A stretch of DNA of 64,000 bases, from the NCBI RefSeq assembly GCF_010119225.1, contig NZ_WNKF01000005.1:62001-126000 (forward strand). The letters run 5' to 3'. How positions within the stretch are numbered: position 1 is the first letter of the stretch; each line of letters starts with the position of its first letter. The translations under genes were made by a program, and so were the position numbers. The DNA comes from Cyclobacterium roseum (GTDB taxonomy: Bacteria > Bacteroidota > Bacteroidia > Cytophagales > Cyclobacteriaceae). Shown here piece after piece: positions 42,545-51,508 of the stretch. The notes beneath the pieces are model-generated. The model had not been told where the DNA came from and ran no database searches. It saw only the letters and a list, made by a program, of their open reading frames with translations.

Positions 42545-43378
42545 ATGGAGAAATGGATTCCGGCCCTTCTGTTTTTTTCCTTTTTGAGTGTCCTTACCGG
42601 GCATTCGCAAAACAGCATGGATCATTTCCCGAAAGGTGCCCTTAGCATGGGCATGGGTAACGCCAGCGTCACCCTCAATGATCCCTGGGCCGTCTTTAAC
42701 AACATCGGCGCACTGGGAAAGGCCAAGCAGGAGCTGCGAGCCATAGCTGGCTATGACCACCGGCTGGGCTTATCAGAACTCACCACCCTCTCCACCGGCC
42801 TCCTCATTCCCACCAGTAACCTGGGGAATCTGGGTATCGGCATTTCCAGCTATGGCGGAAAGCTATTTAACCAACAGCAAGTCGGTGTTGGCATCGCCAG
42901 GCAGCTCGGTCTGGCAAGCCTCGGAGTCAAAATCAGCTATTTTCAAACCAATATTGAAGGATTTGGGCGCAGTGCCCAGCCGGTCATTGAATTTGGAGGT
43001 CTGGCTGAACTGCTTCCGGGCTTTTTTTTTGGCGCCCATGCTTACAATATCACCCGGGCGGCTATTAGCAAATCCAGTAAGGACTACCTGCCCACCACTG
43101 TAAAAGCAGGGATTTCCTACCGCCCCTCGGAAAATCTCCTATTGAATTTCGAGTCTGAAAAAGAATTGCTTACTCCTGCCAGGTTCAAAGCGGGATTGGC
43201 CTATGGTTTTGAGCAAAAACTATGGGCCAGAGCAGGTATCAATACCAATCCCAATCACCTGTTTTTCGGTATTGGTTTCATGCCCAGAAGGTTTCAGGTA
43301 GATTATGCCATGAGCCGGCATTTTCTTTTGGGCTATACCCACCATTTTTCCCTCAATTACAACCTTTCCGACCCTTGA
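42545..43378 (+). CDS. PorV/PorQ-like outer-membrane beta-barrel protein
   Basis: A 277-residue exported protein (MEKWIPALLFFSFLSV signal, ending GHSQ). The pattern PKGALSMGMGNASVTLNDPWAVFNNIGAL is the start of FadL-like/UPF0164 barrels such as PorV and PorQ of type IX secretion. Alternating strands follow to the end. In this phylum, relatives act as attachment or shuttle barrels for T9SS substrates, but this copy is not proven to be part of that machine. ATG 42545 is used because it begins the signal peptide. The next gene starts inside its stop (TTGA). Confidence 0.75.
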   Translation: MEKWIPALLFFSFLSVLTGHSQNSMDHFPKGALSMGMGNASVTLNDPWAVFNNIGALGKAKQELRAIAGYDHRLGLSELTTLSTGLLIPTSNLGNLGIGISSYGGKLFNQQQVGVGIARQLGLASLGVKISYFQTNIEGFGRSAQPVIEFGGLAELLPGFFFGAHAYNITRAAISKSSKDYLPTTVKAGISYRPSENLLLNFESEKELLTPARFKAGLAYGFEQKLWARAGINTNPNHLFFGIGFMPRRFQVDYAMSRHFLLGYTHHFSLNYNLSDP

Positions 43379-45477
43379 TAGCTCGATTCCTTCTTATATT
43401 TTTGCTGCCGGGCTGTTTTCAAATTCTTTCTGCCCAATCCTTACCTACGAACGATCTGGACATCGAACGGTTCATTGAAGAGCGCTTTGCCTTTCAGGAC
43501 GAGGACATTCCTTATGAAGACCTCTATGAAAGTCTCCTGCAGGTTCACCTAAACCCCCTGGACCTACAAATAGTCTCCGCCGAAGAGCTGAGGTCGCTGC
43601 ATATCCTTTCCCCCTTGCAGGTAGAAACGTTTTTGAGCTATCGAACTGAATTTGGCCCTTTGCTTTCCACATACGAATTGCAAGCCATTCCTGAGTGGGA
43701 TTTGAAAACGATCGAAAGTATCCTGCCCTTTGTACAATTGAATTCCAGTCAAACGCTTCCGGGCGTTCCTGGTTTCAAACGGATCCGAACAGCGGAAAAT
43801 GCCTATTTTATTCTTAGGCAACGAAGGGTCTGGCAAACCAGAAAGGGATTTAGCCCGCCGGATACCCTGCCTGGTGGCGCGCTGAGTAGCCGCTATCTCG
43901 GGGATCCCAATGACGTGTACGCCAGGCTGCGATTACAACAACCGGGTGATTTCAGCCTGGGCCTGACCGCTGATAAAGATGCCGGTGAACCATTCGTTTG
44001 GGATGGAAAAACCCGAAGGTATGGAATGGATTTTTTGTCTTTTCATTATTCCCTCTACAATAAAGGAGCTATGAAGATGCTCACCTTGGGCGATTATCAG
44101 CTTCAATTCGGGCAGGGACTGGTATTTGGGGCAGGATTTTCAGTCGGAAAAGGATCGGAAACGGTGTCTACCGTTCGAAGAAGTTCTCTGGGTCTCCGAC
44201 CCTATACCTCGGTTTTAGAAACCGGTTTTTTTCGGGGAGGAGCGGTTACCTACCAAACAGGAAACGTTCAATGGACGGGTATGTATTCCCTCGCTCCCAG
44301 AAACGCAAGTATCCAAGTGCTACAAGACAGCCTGGAATCCTCCGATGGCCATTTATCTTCGCTTGTCCTTTCAGGATACCACCGAACAGCAAGTGAAATC
44401 CAAAAAAAAGCCCGGGCCAGGGAACAAAATATAGGGACAAACATCCATTACCAGCATCCAACAAATAACCTGCAGGCGGGTGCCAATTTTCTTCTCACCC
44501 GATACAGCCGCCCTCTGTTGCCCAGGGCAAGGATATACAATCAGTTCGAATTTCGAGGAAGGTCCAATTCCATCGGCAGCCTTTACCTTTCCTATAATGT
44601 TGCCAATCATTACTTTTTTGCCGAGTCGGCCCTTTCCCAAAGCATGGGAATGGGACAGGTAGTGGGCATCATGAGCAGCTTGAGCCGGCAGATAGATTTT
44701 TCCCTGGTATGGCGAAAATTTGACCGAAATTTTCATTCGTTCTATGGCAATGCATTTTCCGAAGGCTCCCGGCCCATAAACGAAGAGGGCTTCTACCTGG
44801 GGCTGAGCTATAAACCCACCCGAAAAATCAGCTGGTCTGCCTATTACGATCATTTTTCCTTTCCCTGGATGCGGTTCCGCATGTATGCTCCCTCTTCGGG
44901 CAGCGAGTGGCTTAGCCGGTTTACCTACACCCCGAATAAGCAATTGGTGTTTTTCTTCCAATGGCGAGAAGAAAGAAAAAGCAGAAACCTATTATCGGAT
45001 GAGCAGTCGGATAACCAATATTTACTGGCCGAAGGCAAGCGAAAAAACTTCGTCTGGAACATGAGCTACCAACCTAATCAATGGTGGCAGGCAAAGACCA
45101 GAATCCAACACAGCTCCTATCAAATAAATGGAACCAAGACCAGAGGCTTTGCTATTTTTCAGGATTTAACGGGCAGTGTGGGCAATTGGAAATTCAGTGG
45201 AAGGGTTTCGTTATTTGATACCGATGATTTTGAAAACCGCCAATACCTGTTTGAAAAGAATGTGCTTTGGGCCTTTTCGGTCCCCAATTTTTATGGACAA
45301 GGGATGAGGGGCTATTTGCTGGCACAATACAAAATCAACAATCAATTGACCTGTTGGGCCAGATGGGCAAAAACGACCTACACCAATAGGGAAGGAATCG
45401 GTTCAGGCTTGCAGGAAATCCCTGGAAACGAGGTAACGGAAACCACTTTTCAGCTGAGGTACCAGTTTAACCGGTAA
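43375..45477 (+). CDS. Helix-hairpin-helix protein with large predicted outer-membrane barrel
   Basis: A 700-residue exported protein starting at TTG 43375 (LIARFLLIFLLPGCFQILSAQ, a signal peptide), overlapping the PorV-like stop. Residues about 25-125 contain helix-hairpin-helix repeats of the ComEA/T2SSK kind (LNPLDLQIVSAEELRSLHIL; LQVETFLSYRTEFGPLLSTY; ELQAIPEWDLKTIESILPF). From about 145 to the end the sequence is a run of amphipathic strands rich in aromatic residues (GDYQLQFGQGLVFGAGFS), ending TTFQLRYQFNR, as in an outer-membrane barrel of 20 or more strands. HhH domains usually bind DNA. Function is unknown. Confidence 0.75.
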   Translation: MIARFLLIFLLPGCFQILSAQSLPTNDLDIERFIEERFAFQDEDIPYEDLYESLLQVHLNPLDLQIVSAEELRSLHILSPLQVETFLSYRTEFGPLLSTYELQAIPEWDLKTIESILPFVQLNSSQTLPGVPGFKRIRTAENAYFILRQRRVWQTRKGFSPPDTLPGGALSSRYLGDPNDVYARLRLQQPGDFSLGLTADKDAGEPFVWDGKTRRYGMDFLSFHYSLYNKGAMKMLTLGDYQLQFGQGLVFGAGFSVGKGSETVSTVRRSSLGLRPYTSVLETGFFRGGAVTYQTGNVQWTGMYSLAPRNASIQVLQDSLESSDGHLSSLVLSGYHRTASEIQKKARAREQNIGTNIHYQHPTNNLQAGANFLLTRYSRPLLPRARIYNQFEFRGRSNSIGSLYLSYNVANHYFFAESALSQSMGMGQVVGIMSSLSRQIDFSLVWRKFDRNFHSFYGNAFSEGSRPINEEGFYLGLSYKPTRKISWSAYYDHFSFPWMRFRMYAPSSGSEWLSRFTYTPNKQLVFFFQWREERKSRNLLSDEQSDNQYLLAEGKRKNFVWNMSYQPNQWWQAKTRIQHSSYQINGTKTRGFAIFQDLTGSVGNWKFSGRVSLFDTDDFENRQYLFEKNVLWAFSVPNFYGQGMRGYLLAQYKINNQLTCWARWAKTTYTNREGIGSGLQEIPGNEVTETTFQLRYQFNR

Positions 45478-45504
45478 AGAATGAGCAACCTTCCTTTACC
45501 GGTT
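45469..45504. terminator. Bidirectional terminator overlapping the HhH-barrel stop
   Basis: AACCGGTAAAG (45469-45479) pairs with CTTTACCGGTT (45494-45504) around a 14-base loop. The left arm contains the stop codon of the HhH-barrel gene. It lies between that gene and the convergent mscL gene. T-tracts are short on both sides. Confidence 0.65.
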
Positions 45505-45508
45505 AAAT

Positions 45509-45934
45509 TCATCCGTTTTGGTTCTTTAAAAGATCTCTGATTTCCTCTAACAAAACCTCTGTTTTGTTTACAGTAGGTGGCGGAGGAGTGGGTGCGGCTT
45601 CTTCCTTTCTCTTTAGGGTATTGATCAACTTCACCATCATAAAAACAGCAAGGGCTACCAGCGTAAAATCCACTACAAACTGAATGAAATTACCATACCG
45701 AATGCTCACTGCAGCCACTTCCACCCCAGTCGGATCCACGTAAGCCTCTTTTAGTACAATCATTAGATCTTTGAAATTTACTCCACCTAGCAATAAGCCG
45801 ATGGGGGGCATAATGATGTCATTCACCAGTGAAGACACTATTTTCCCGAATGCACCGCCCATGATTACTGCCACGGCAAGATCTACCACATTGCCCCTTA
45901 CAGCAAAATCCTTAAATTCTTTAATCAATCCCAT
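45509..45934 (-). CDS. mscL: Large-conductance mechanosensitive channel MscL
   Basis: A 141-residue inner-membrane channel that opens under membrane tension to release solutes on osmotic downshock. The N-terminal helix and TM1 are diagnostic ([20 protein letters not shown] and [20 protein letters not shown]), then a periplasmic loop, TM2 ([18 protein letters not shown]) and a charged C-terminal helix ([16 protein letters not shown]). Length is normal. It is monocistronic. Confidence 0.96.
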   Translation of the reverse strand: MGLIKEFKDFAVRGNVVDLAVAVIMGGAFGKIVSSLVNDIIMPPIGLLLGGVNFKDLMIVLKEAYVDPTGVEVAAVSIRYGNFIQFVVDFTLVALAVFMMVKLINTLKRKEEAAPTPPPPTVNKTEVLLEEIRDLLKNQNG

Positions 45935-46059
45935 GCTTTTGTTAGTTAGAAGTAGTAATTAGTACCTTGAAATAAATCGTAGCTCTTTTCAATATAGATC
46001 GTTAATTGAATCGTTTTTGAAATTAGCAGCGGAAAAATAAAAAATTTTAGATTAAAAAT

Positions 46060-48126
46060 ATGGCAAATCAATTTCAAATAAAAGCTCCAAAAGCAAAATT
46101 ATCGCCAAAAACACTCGATTTTCATACCCATTCCAGGATAGACGATTATTATTGGATGAACGACCGGGAAAACCCGGAGGTCATCGCCTACCTTGAACAG
46201 GAAAATGACTATAAAGAACAATGCCTTGCTTCCGATAAAGCGCTGCAGGAGACCTTATTCGAGGAAATGAAAAGGCGGATAAAGGAAGACGATTCCAGCG
46301 TGCCGTATTTTAAAAATGGTTATTACTATTACCAAAGGTACGAAAAGGGGAAGGAGTACCCGATCTATTGCCGGAAAAAGGAACAATTGACCCATGAGGA
46401 ACAGGTTATTCTAAATGTGAACGAATTGGCTGAAGGAAAGGAATACTTCCATGTCAATGCCCTGGCTATTTCTGAAAACGGGAATTTGCTGGCTTTTGCC
46501 TCCGATGAGGTGGGGCGCAGGATCTATTCCATTCACTTTAAAGACCTGCTCACCGGGGAAATAATCGGGGAATCGATAGCTGCCATCACCGGTAACATGG
46601 CCTGGGCAAACGATAATAAAACCCTTTTTTACACCCAGCAGGATCCAAATACCCTTCGGTCAAACAGGGTTTACAAGCACACATTGGGGCAAAAGCAATC
46701 GGATGATAAACTGGTTTTTGAGGAAAAGGACGAAAAATTCACCCTTCAGGTACAAAAATCCAAATCCAGAAAATACCTTTTCATGGCCAGCCAAAGCACC
46801 ATCTCTTCCGAGTACCGGTTTTTGGCTGCCGATAAGCCCAATGAAAAATGGAAGCTCATTCAGAAAAGAGAGAAGGACCTGGAATACGAGGTTGAGCACT
46901 ACGAGGAACATTTTGTAATTCTGACCAATGCAGACGGGGCAACAAACTTCAAATTGGTAAAGGCTCCCATCAACCAACCGGATAAACCCCATTGGGAAGA
47001 AGTAATTCCTGTGCGGGAAAATGTATTGTTGGAAGAATTCGAAGTATTTAAGCATCACCTGGTAGTTTCCAATCGCTTCAATGGCTTAAGCCGTCTGGAG
47101 ATCCACCGCTGGGATGGGAGCCAAAAGCACACCATCCGCATGCAGGATCCTGCCTACACGGTGTGGTTGGGAAACAACCCTGAATTTTATACCGAGGTGC
47201 TACGCTACGGTTATAATTCCCTAACCACCCCCGCCTCCATATTTGACTATCACATGGACAGCCGGGAAAAGACCCTAATGAAGCAGCAAGAAGTGGTGGG
47301 TGGCCACGAGCCGGAAGACTACCAGTCGGAAAGAGTTTGGGCAACTGCACCGGACGGACAGGAAATCCCTATTTCCTTGGTATACAAAAAAGATTTATTT
47401 GCCAAAACGGGAAAAAACCCCTTGCTTCTGTATGCTTATGGTGCCTACGGGTTAAGTACAGATCCCTATTTTAGTTCGAGCAGACTGAGCCTTTTAGACA
47501 GGGGGTTTGTATTCGCCATGGCGCATGTGCGGGGCGGGCAGGAAATGGGGCGGCATTGGTATGAAGCGGGCAAAATGCTAAAAAAGAAACATACCTTTTC
47601 CGATTTCATTGCCTGCGCAGAACATCTGATTCGTGAAAAATATGTGCACAAAAATAAGCTCTTTGCCATGGGCGGAAGTGCGGGCGGCTTGACCATGGGA
47701 GCGGTTATGAACGAACGTCCGGAGCTCTTCTTTGGCGTCATCGCGGCGGTTCCCTTCGTGGATGTACTGACCACCATGCTGGACGAAAGTATCCCCTTAA
47801 CAACCGGAGAGTTTGACGAGTGGGGAAATCCCAAGGATAAGGAATACTATGAGTACATCCTATCTTACTCTCCCTATGACAACGTAAAAGCGCAAGATTA
47901 CCCGCACCTATTGGTCACCTCAGGGCTGCACGATAGCCAGGTACAATACTGGGAGCCGACAAAATGGGTGGCTAAATTGCGGGCCATGCGAACCAATGAC
48001 AACTTGCTTCTCTTACACACCAATATGGAAGCGGGCCATGGGGGAGCCAGCGGGAGGTTCAGGGCATTAAAAGAATTGGCGATGGAATATGCATTTCTGC
48101 TTCGGCTGGCAGAAATAAACACATAG
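46060..48126 (+). CDS. ptrB: Oligopeptidase B (S9A prolyl oligopeptidase family)
   Basis: A 688-residue serine peptidase. The N-terminal part (about 70-400) is a seven-bladed propeller; the C-terminal alpha/beta-hydrolase holds the nucleophile in MGGSAGGLTMGAVMNERPE, and the catalytic Asp and His are near HDSQVQYWEP and EAGHGGASGR. YAYGAYGLSTDPYFSSSRLSL and HVRGGQEMGRHWYE support oligopeptidase B, which cuts after Lys/Arg in short peptides. No signal peptide is seen, so it is cytoplasmic. Confidence 0.93.
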   Translation: MANQFQIKAPKAKLSPKTLDFHTHSRIDDYYWMNDRENPEVIAYLEQENDYKEQCLASDKALQETLFEEMKRRIKEDDSSVPYFKNGYYYYQRYEKGKEYPIYCRKKEQLTHEEQVILNVNELAEGKEYFHVNALAISENGNLLAFASDEVGRRIYSIHFKDLLTGEIIGESIAAITGNMAWANDNKTLFYTQQDPNTLRSNRVYKHTLGQKQSDDKLVFEEKDEKFTLQVQKSKSRKYLFMASQSTISSEYRFLAADKPNEKWKLIQKREKDLEYEVEHYEEHFVILTNADGATNFKLVKAPINQPDKPHWEEVIPVRENVLLEEFEVFKHHLVVSNRFNGLSRLEIHRWDGSQKHTIRMQDPAYTVWLGNNPEFYTEVLRYGYNSLTTPASIFDYHMDSREKTLMKQQEVVGGHEPEDYQSERVWATAPDGQEIPISLVYKKDLFAKTGKNPLLLYAYGAYGLSTDPYFSSSRLSLLDRGFVFAMAHVRGGQEMGRHWYEAGKMLKKKHTFSDFIACAEHLIREKYVHKNKLFAMGGSAGGLTMGAVMNERPELFFGVIAAVPFVDVLTTMLDESIPLTTGEFDEWGNPKDKEYYEYILSYSPYDNVKAQDYPHLLVTSGLHDSQVQYWEPTKWVAKLRAMRTNDNLLLLHTNMEAGHGGASGRFRALKELAMEYAFLLRLAEINT

Positions 48127-48234
48127 GTTAATTCTTACTGCTTGTTCCAATTTTGTCTAAAAATCGTCCTTTTAAAGTAAAAAATCAGGGTCTTTCCCTG
48201 AAATTCATTGTAATTTCAACAATATTTACTTAAT

Positions 48235-48247
48235 TTATTGACAATAA
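48235..48247. promoter_or_regulatory. Perfect palindrome upstream of the Anbu operon
   Basis: TTATTG-A-CAATAA is a perfect 13-base dyad 42 bases before the first ATG of the operon. It may be an operator. A separate hairpin (TCAGGG 48185-48190, CCCTGA 48196-48201) with a T-run on the minus strand lies upstream. Neither is proven to be functional. Confidence 0.3.
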
Positions 48248-48288
48248 TTTAATAGAACGACCAAATCAACGGATTTTAACTACCCACC

Positions 48289-49716
48289 ATGAAGGTAATC
48301 CACAACAACCAACAAGGTTTTTACGATGAAATGTTCGAAGAGAATCAGGAACTGAGGGGACATTACGACCGTTTCGGTAAATTTATTCAAAGCACTTCGG
48401 CCAAAAAACTCAGTCACCTTCAATATTCGGCTGACAAAGCGCAAATGGCCATGGGTATGACGTTCAACGTCTACCATGACAAAGAAGGCATGGAAAAGAT
48501 TCTTCACCTGGACATCATTCCCCGGATCATCCCGGGACATGAGTGGAAGGTATTGGAAGATGGACTCAAGCAGCGAATTGATGCACTGAATCTCTTCCTT
48601 CAGGACATTTACAATGAGCAAAAAATATTTAAAGATGAGATCATTCCAAAGGAGCTGATTGTCGGGAGCAAAGACTTTCTCAAGCCTTGCATCGGCCTAA
48701 CGCCGCCGAAAGGCATCTGGTGTCACATTACCGGTACCGATCTGGTCAGAGATAAGGATGGTGCTTTCTATGTTCTCGAAGACAACTTAAGATGCCCCTC
48801 CGGAGTATCCTACATGCTGGAAAGCCGGGAAATCATCAAAAGGGCCTTTCCGGAACTTTTCAATACACTTGGCGTTCGTCCGGTATCTGACTACAGTACC
48901 AAACTGCTGGAAATGCTGCAGTTTCTCTCCGATAAACCGAAACCAGTGATTGGGGTCTTGACACCCGGGGTATACAATTCTGCCTATTTTGAGCATTCCT
49001 ACCTGGCCCAGCAAATGGGGGTAGAATTGGTATCAGGAATGGACCTTTTGGTAGAAAATAAAAAGGTATACATGCAAACCACCAAAGGACTGCAACAGAT
49101 AGATGTGCTGTACCGAAGGATTGACGATACCTTCTTGGACCCGCTTGCTTTTAACCCGGATTCGATGCTGGGAATCCCCGGTCTTTTCGATGCCTATAAG
49201 GCCGGTAACATTGCCCTGGCCAACGCTCCGGGAACCGGAGTTGCGGATGACAAAGCCGTTTATGCCTACGTACCTAAAATCATCCGGTATTACCTCGATC
49301 AGGAGCCCATTTTAAAAAATGTCCCTACCTACCTTTGCCGCGAAGCGGAAGACCGGGAGTATGTATTGAAAAATATCGCCAACCTGGTCGTCAAAGAAAC
49401 GAACGCGGCAGGAGGGTATGGCATGTTAATCGGTCCGAAGGCAGATGCGGAAGAACACGAAAAATTCCGAAAACTAATTCAAAATAACCCGAAAAACTAC
49501 ATTGCACAACCAACGCTTTCCCTTTCAACCGTTCCCTCCATCATAGACAATAAGTCTATCGAAGGCCGGCATGTGGACCTGAGACCGTATGTATTATACG
49601 GTAAAGAAATTGAGGTAATCCCGGGAGCCCTTACCCGCGTAGCCTTGAAGAAAGGGTCACTTGTCGTAAACAGCTCCCAGGGAGGGGGCAGTAAAGATAC
49701 CTGGGTATTGTACTAA
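48289..49716 (+). CDS. Circularly permuted type 2 ATP-grasp protein
   Basis: A 475-residue protein of the circularly permuted ATP-grasp type found next to alpha-E and transglutaminase genes. Motifs: KGIWCHITGTDLVRDKDG, YVLEDNLRCPSGVSYMLE, VDVLYRRIDDTFLDP and LRPYVLYGKEIEVIPGALTR. ATP-grasp enzymes join a carboxylate to an amine. This family is expected to form an amide-like peptide modification, but no substrate is known. It is the first gene of the Anbu operon; alpha-E follows 15 bases later. Confidence 0.9.
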   Translation: MKVIHNNQQGFYDEMFEENQELRGHYDRFGKFIQSTSAKKLSHLQYSADKAQMAMGMTFNVYHDKEGMEKILHLDIIPRIIPGHEWKVLEDGLKQRIDALNLFLQDIYNEQKIFKDEIIPKELIVGSKDFLKPCIGLTPPKGIWCHITGTDLVRDKDGAFYVLEDNLRCPSGVSYMLESREIIKRAFPELFNTLGVRPVSDYSTKLLEMLQFLSDKPKPVIGVLTPGVYNSAYFEHSYLAQQMGVELVSGMDLLVENKKVYMQTTKGLQQIDVLYRRIDDTFLDPLAFNPDSMLGIPGLFDAYKAGNIALANAPGTGVADDKAVYAYVPKIIRYYLDQEPILKNVPTYLCREAEDREYVLKNIANLVVKETNAAGGYGMLIGPKADAEEHEKFRKLIQNNPKNYIAQPTLSLSTVPSIIDNKSIEGRHVDLRPYVLYGKEIEVIPGALTRVALKKGSLVVNSSQGGGSKDTWVLY

Positions 49717-49731
49717 CCAAGAAAAACCAAT

Positions 49732-50712
49732 ATGTTAAGTAGAGTAGCAAATTCCATTTACTGGCTGGGCAGATACCTTGAGAGAGCGGAAAATTACGCC
49801 CGTTTTATAGATGTTAATTTCAACCTGATGTTGGACCTCCCGGGAGACCTGAAGGAGCAATGGGAGCCCCTGGTACTGGCTACGGGAGACAAAGACCTCT
49901 ACCAGGCAAAAAATCAGGGATACAACATGCAGGAGGTTATTTATTTCCTGGCCTTTGACACCAGCAATTCCAATTCGCTCATTTCATCCGTATCCAAAGC
50001 CAGGGAAAATGCCCGAATCGTGCGGGAAAACCTAACCAAAGAAACCTGGGAAAAGCTCAATGAAACCTATCATTTTGTCAAAAAAGCTTCGGAAAGTAAG
50101 GTTTGGAAAAACGAGGACCCCCGGCATTTCTTTGAATCCGTCAAATCTCAGATCCTACTGCTTTACGGTATCGCAGACAGTACCGTTGCCCGTACGGAGG
50201 GCTGGTATTTTCGCCAATTGGGGCAATACCTGGAACGGGCTGATAAGACTTCCCGTATTCTGGATGTGAAATACCATATTCTACTCCCCTCTCCGAAAGA
50301 GGTAGGCTCCCCACTTGACTTTCTTCATTGGATGGCCTTGCTAAAATCGGTGACGGCCTTTAATACCTACCGGCGGCTTTACGGGACCATAGATCCCTCT
50401 TGCGTGGTCGAATTTTTGGTCTTGAACAAATACTTTCCCCGGTCCGTATTTTTCTGCCTAAAGGAAGCCGAGCAAAGCTTATTTAAAATTTCAGGCACCA
50501 ATGGTTCCGGATTCTCGAATTCGGCCGAAAAATCCATGGGAGAACTGCGGTCTAAACTTGAGTTTGATGATGTCAGCGATATCATCGCTACAGGACTTCA
50601 CGAATACCTCGAACACCTTCAGGTAAAAATCAATTTTATATCCAATCAGATAAACGATAATTATTTCCAAATAAAAGATAACTTTGTAAGCCAAACTATG
50701 GAGCAAGGATGA
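49732..50712 (+). CDS. Alpha-E domain protein
   Basis: A 326-residue all-alpha protein. The start MLSRVANSIYWLGRYLERAENYARFIDV is the Alpha-E signature, and GWYFRQLGQYLERADKTSRI repeats it at about residue 165. It is always found with the circularly permuted ATP-grasp and transglutaminase genes; no catalytic residues are known. Its stop overlaps the Anbu start (ATGA), so the two are translationally coupled. Confidence 0.9.
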   Translation: MLSRVANSIYWLGRYLERAENYARFIDVNFNLMLDLPGDLKEQWEPLVLATGDKDLYQAKNQGYNMQEVIYFLAFDTSNSNSLISSVSKARENARIVRENLTKETWEKLNETYHFVKKASESKVWKNEDPRHFFESVKSQILLLYGIADSTVARTEGWYFRQLGQYLERADKTSRILDVKYHILLPSPKEVGSPLDFLHWMALLKSVTAFNTYRRLYGTIDPSCVVEFLVLNKYFPRSVFFCLKEAEQSLFKISGTNGSGFSNSAEKSMGELRSKLEFDDVSDIIATGLHEYLEHLQVKINFISNQINDNYFQIKDNFVSQTMEQG

Positions 50713-51449
50713 CATTTTGTATTGGAATTAAGACAAAACACGGGATTGTAGGGCTAGCGGATACCAGAATTACCTCAGGCAACGAAACCACGACATCAAA
50801 AAAATTATACACTGTCAATAGAAAAAAGCACTCGTTCTTTATTATGACATCGGGCCTGCGCTCAGTGCGGGACAAGGCCATCACCTATTTTGGAGAGCTA
50901 ATCGAAAGAGAAGATGCCTCCTTTGACCGGTTGTACAAAGCGGTCAACGGATTTGCCGACCAAGTAAAAAGAGTGGCGGAAGAAGACATGGATTCATTGG
51001 AAAAATCGGGATTCACTTTCAATCTTTTTTCCATCATCGGGGGACAGTTGGAAGAAGACAAAGAGCCCCGGCTTTTCTTATTGTATCCGCAGGGTAACTG
51101 GATCGAAATCCGGCAGGGAACCCCGTTTGTCATCATTGGTAATACGGGTTTCGGCAACCCCGTGCTGCGAAGGTCGTTAAAGTATGAAGAGCCGCTTTAT
51201 TTTGCCTTAAAAAGTGCCTTCCTAGCTTTCGATGCCACTCGAATCAGCGCAAATGACGTAGACTATCCGATAGACACCGTCATACTTGAAAACAATAGTT
51301 ACCAAATTATTGAAAACCGGTTTGAACAGCACGAATTGCATCATTTATCTGAATTTTGGAATAACTCGTTGAAAGAAGCCATTCATAAATTGCCAGCAGA
51401 TATCTTAAAAAAAGCTTTCTTTCACGAAGAAATAGAAGAAAGCGAATAG
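50709..51449 (+). CDS. Anbu-type bacterial proteasome homologue
   Basis: A 246-residue Ntn-hydrolase of the proteasome beta superfamily. After removal of Met, Thr is the N-terminal nucleophile (MTFCIGIKTKHGIVGLADTR). D17 of the mature chain is in the ADTRIT motif and K30/K31 in TTSKKLYTV takes the position of the proteasome Lys. Strands and helices of the alpha-beta-beta-alpha sandwich follow. Anbu assembles into open helical or stacked rings in studied species; the substrate is unknown. No Pup, Mpa or HslU partner is in the window. It is coupled to the alpha-E gene by overlapping ATGA. Confidence 0.9.
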   Translation: MTFCIGIKTKHGIVGLADTRITSGNETTTSKKLYTVNRKKHSFFIMTSGLRSVRDKAITYFGELIEREDASFDRLYKAVNGFADQVKRVAEEDMDSLEKSGFTFNLFSIIGGQLEEDKEPRLFLLYPQGNWIEIRQGTPFVIIGNTGFGNPVLRRSLKYEEPLYFALKSAFLAFDATRISANDVDYPIDTVILENNSYQIIENRFEQHELHHLSEFWNNSLKEAIHKLPADILKKAFFHEEIEESE

Positions 51450-51508
51450 ATTTCCCTCCATTTGATGCCCACAGATGCCGGGTTTCCTCTCCCTTAAAAT
51501 GAAAAACC

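Noticed and set aside
44371-44961. 196-codon minus-strand open frame inside the HhH-barrel gene
   Set aside because: Opposite strand of a gene with clear domain content; no promoter-like element.
48185-48201. TCAGGG/CCCTGA hairpin as a terminator for ptrB
   Set aside because: The T-run lies on the minus-strand side and no minus-strand gene is present; its role cannot be supported.
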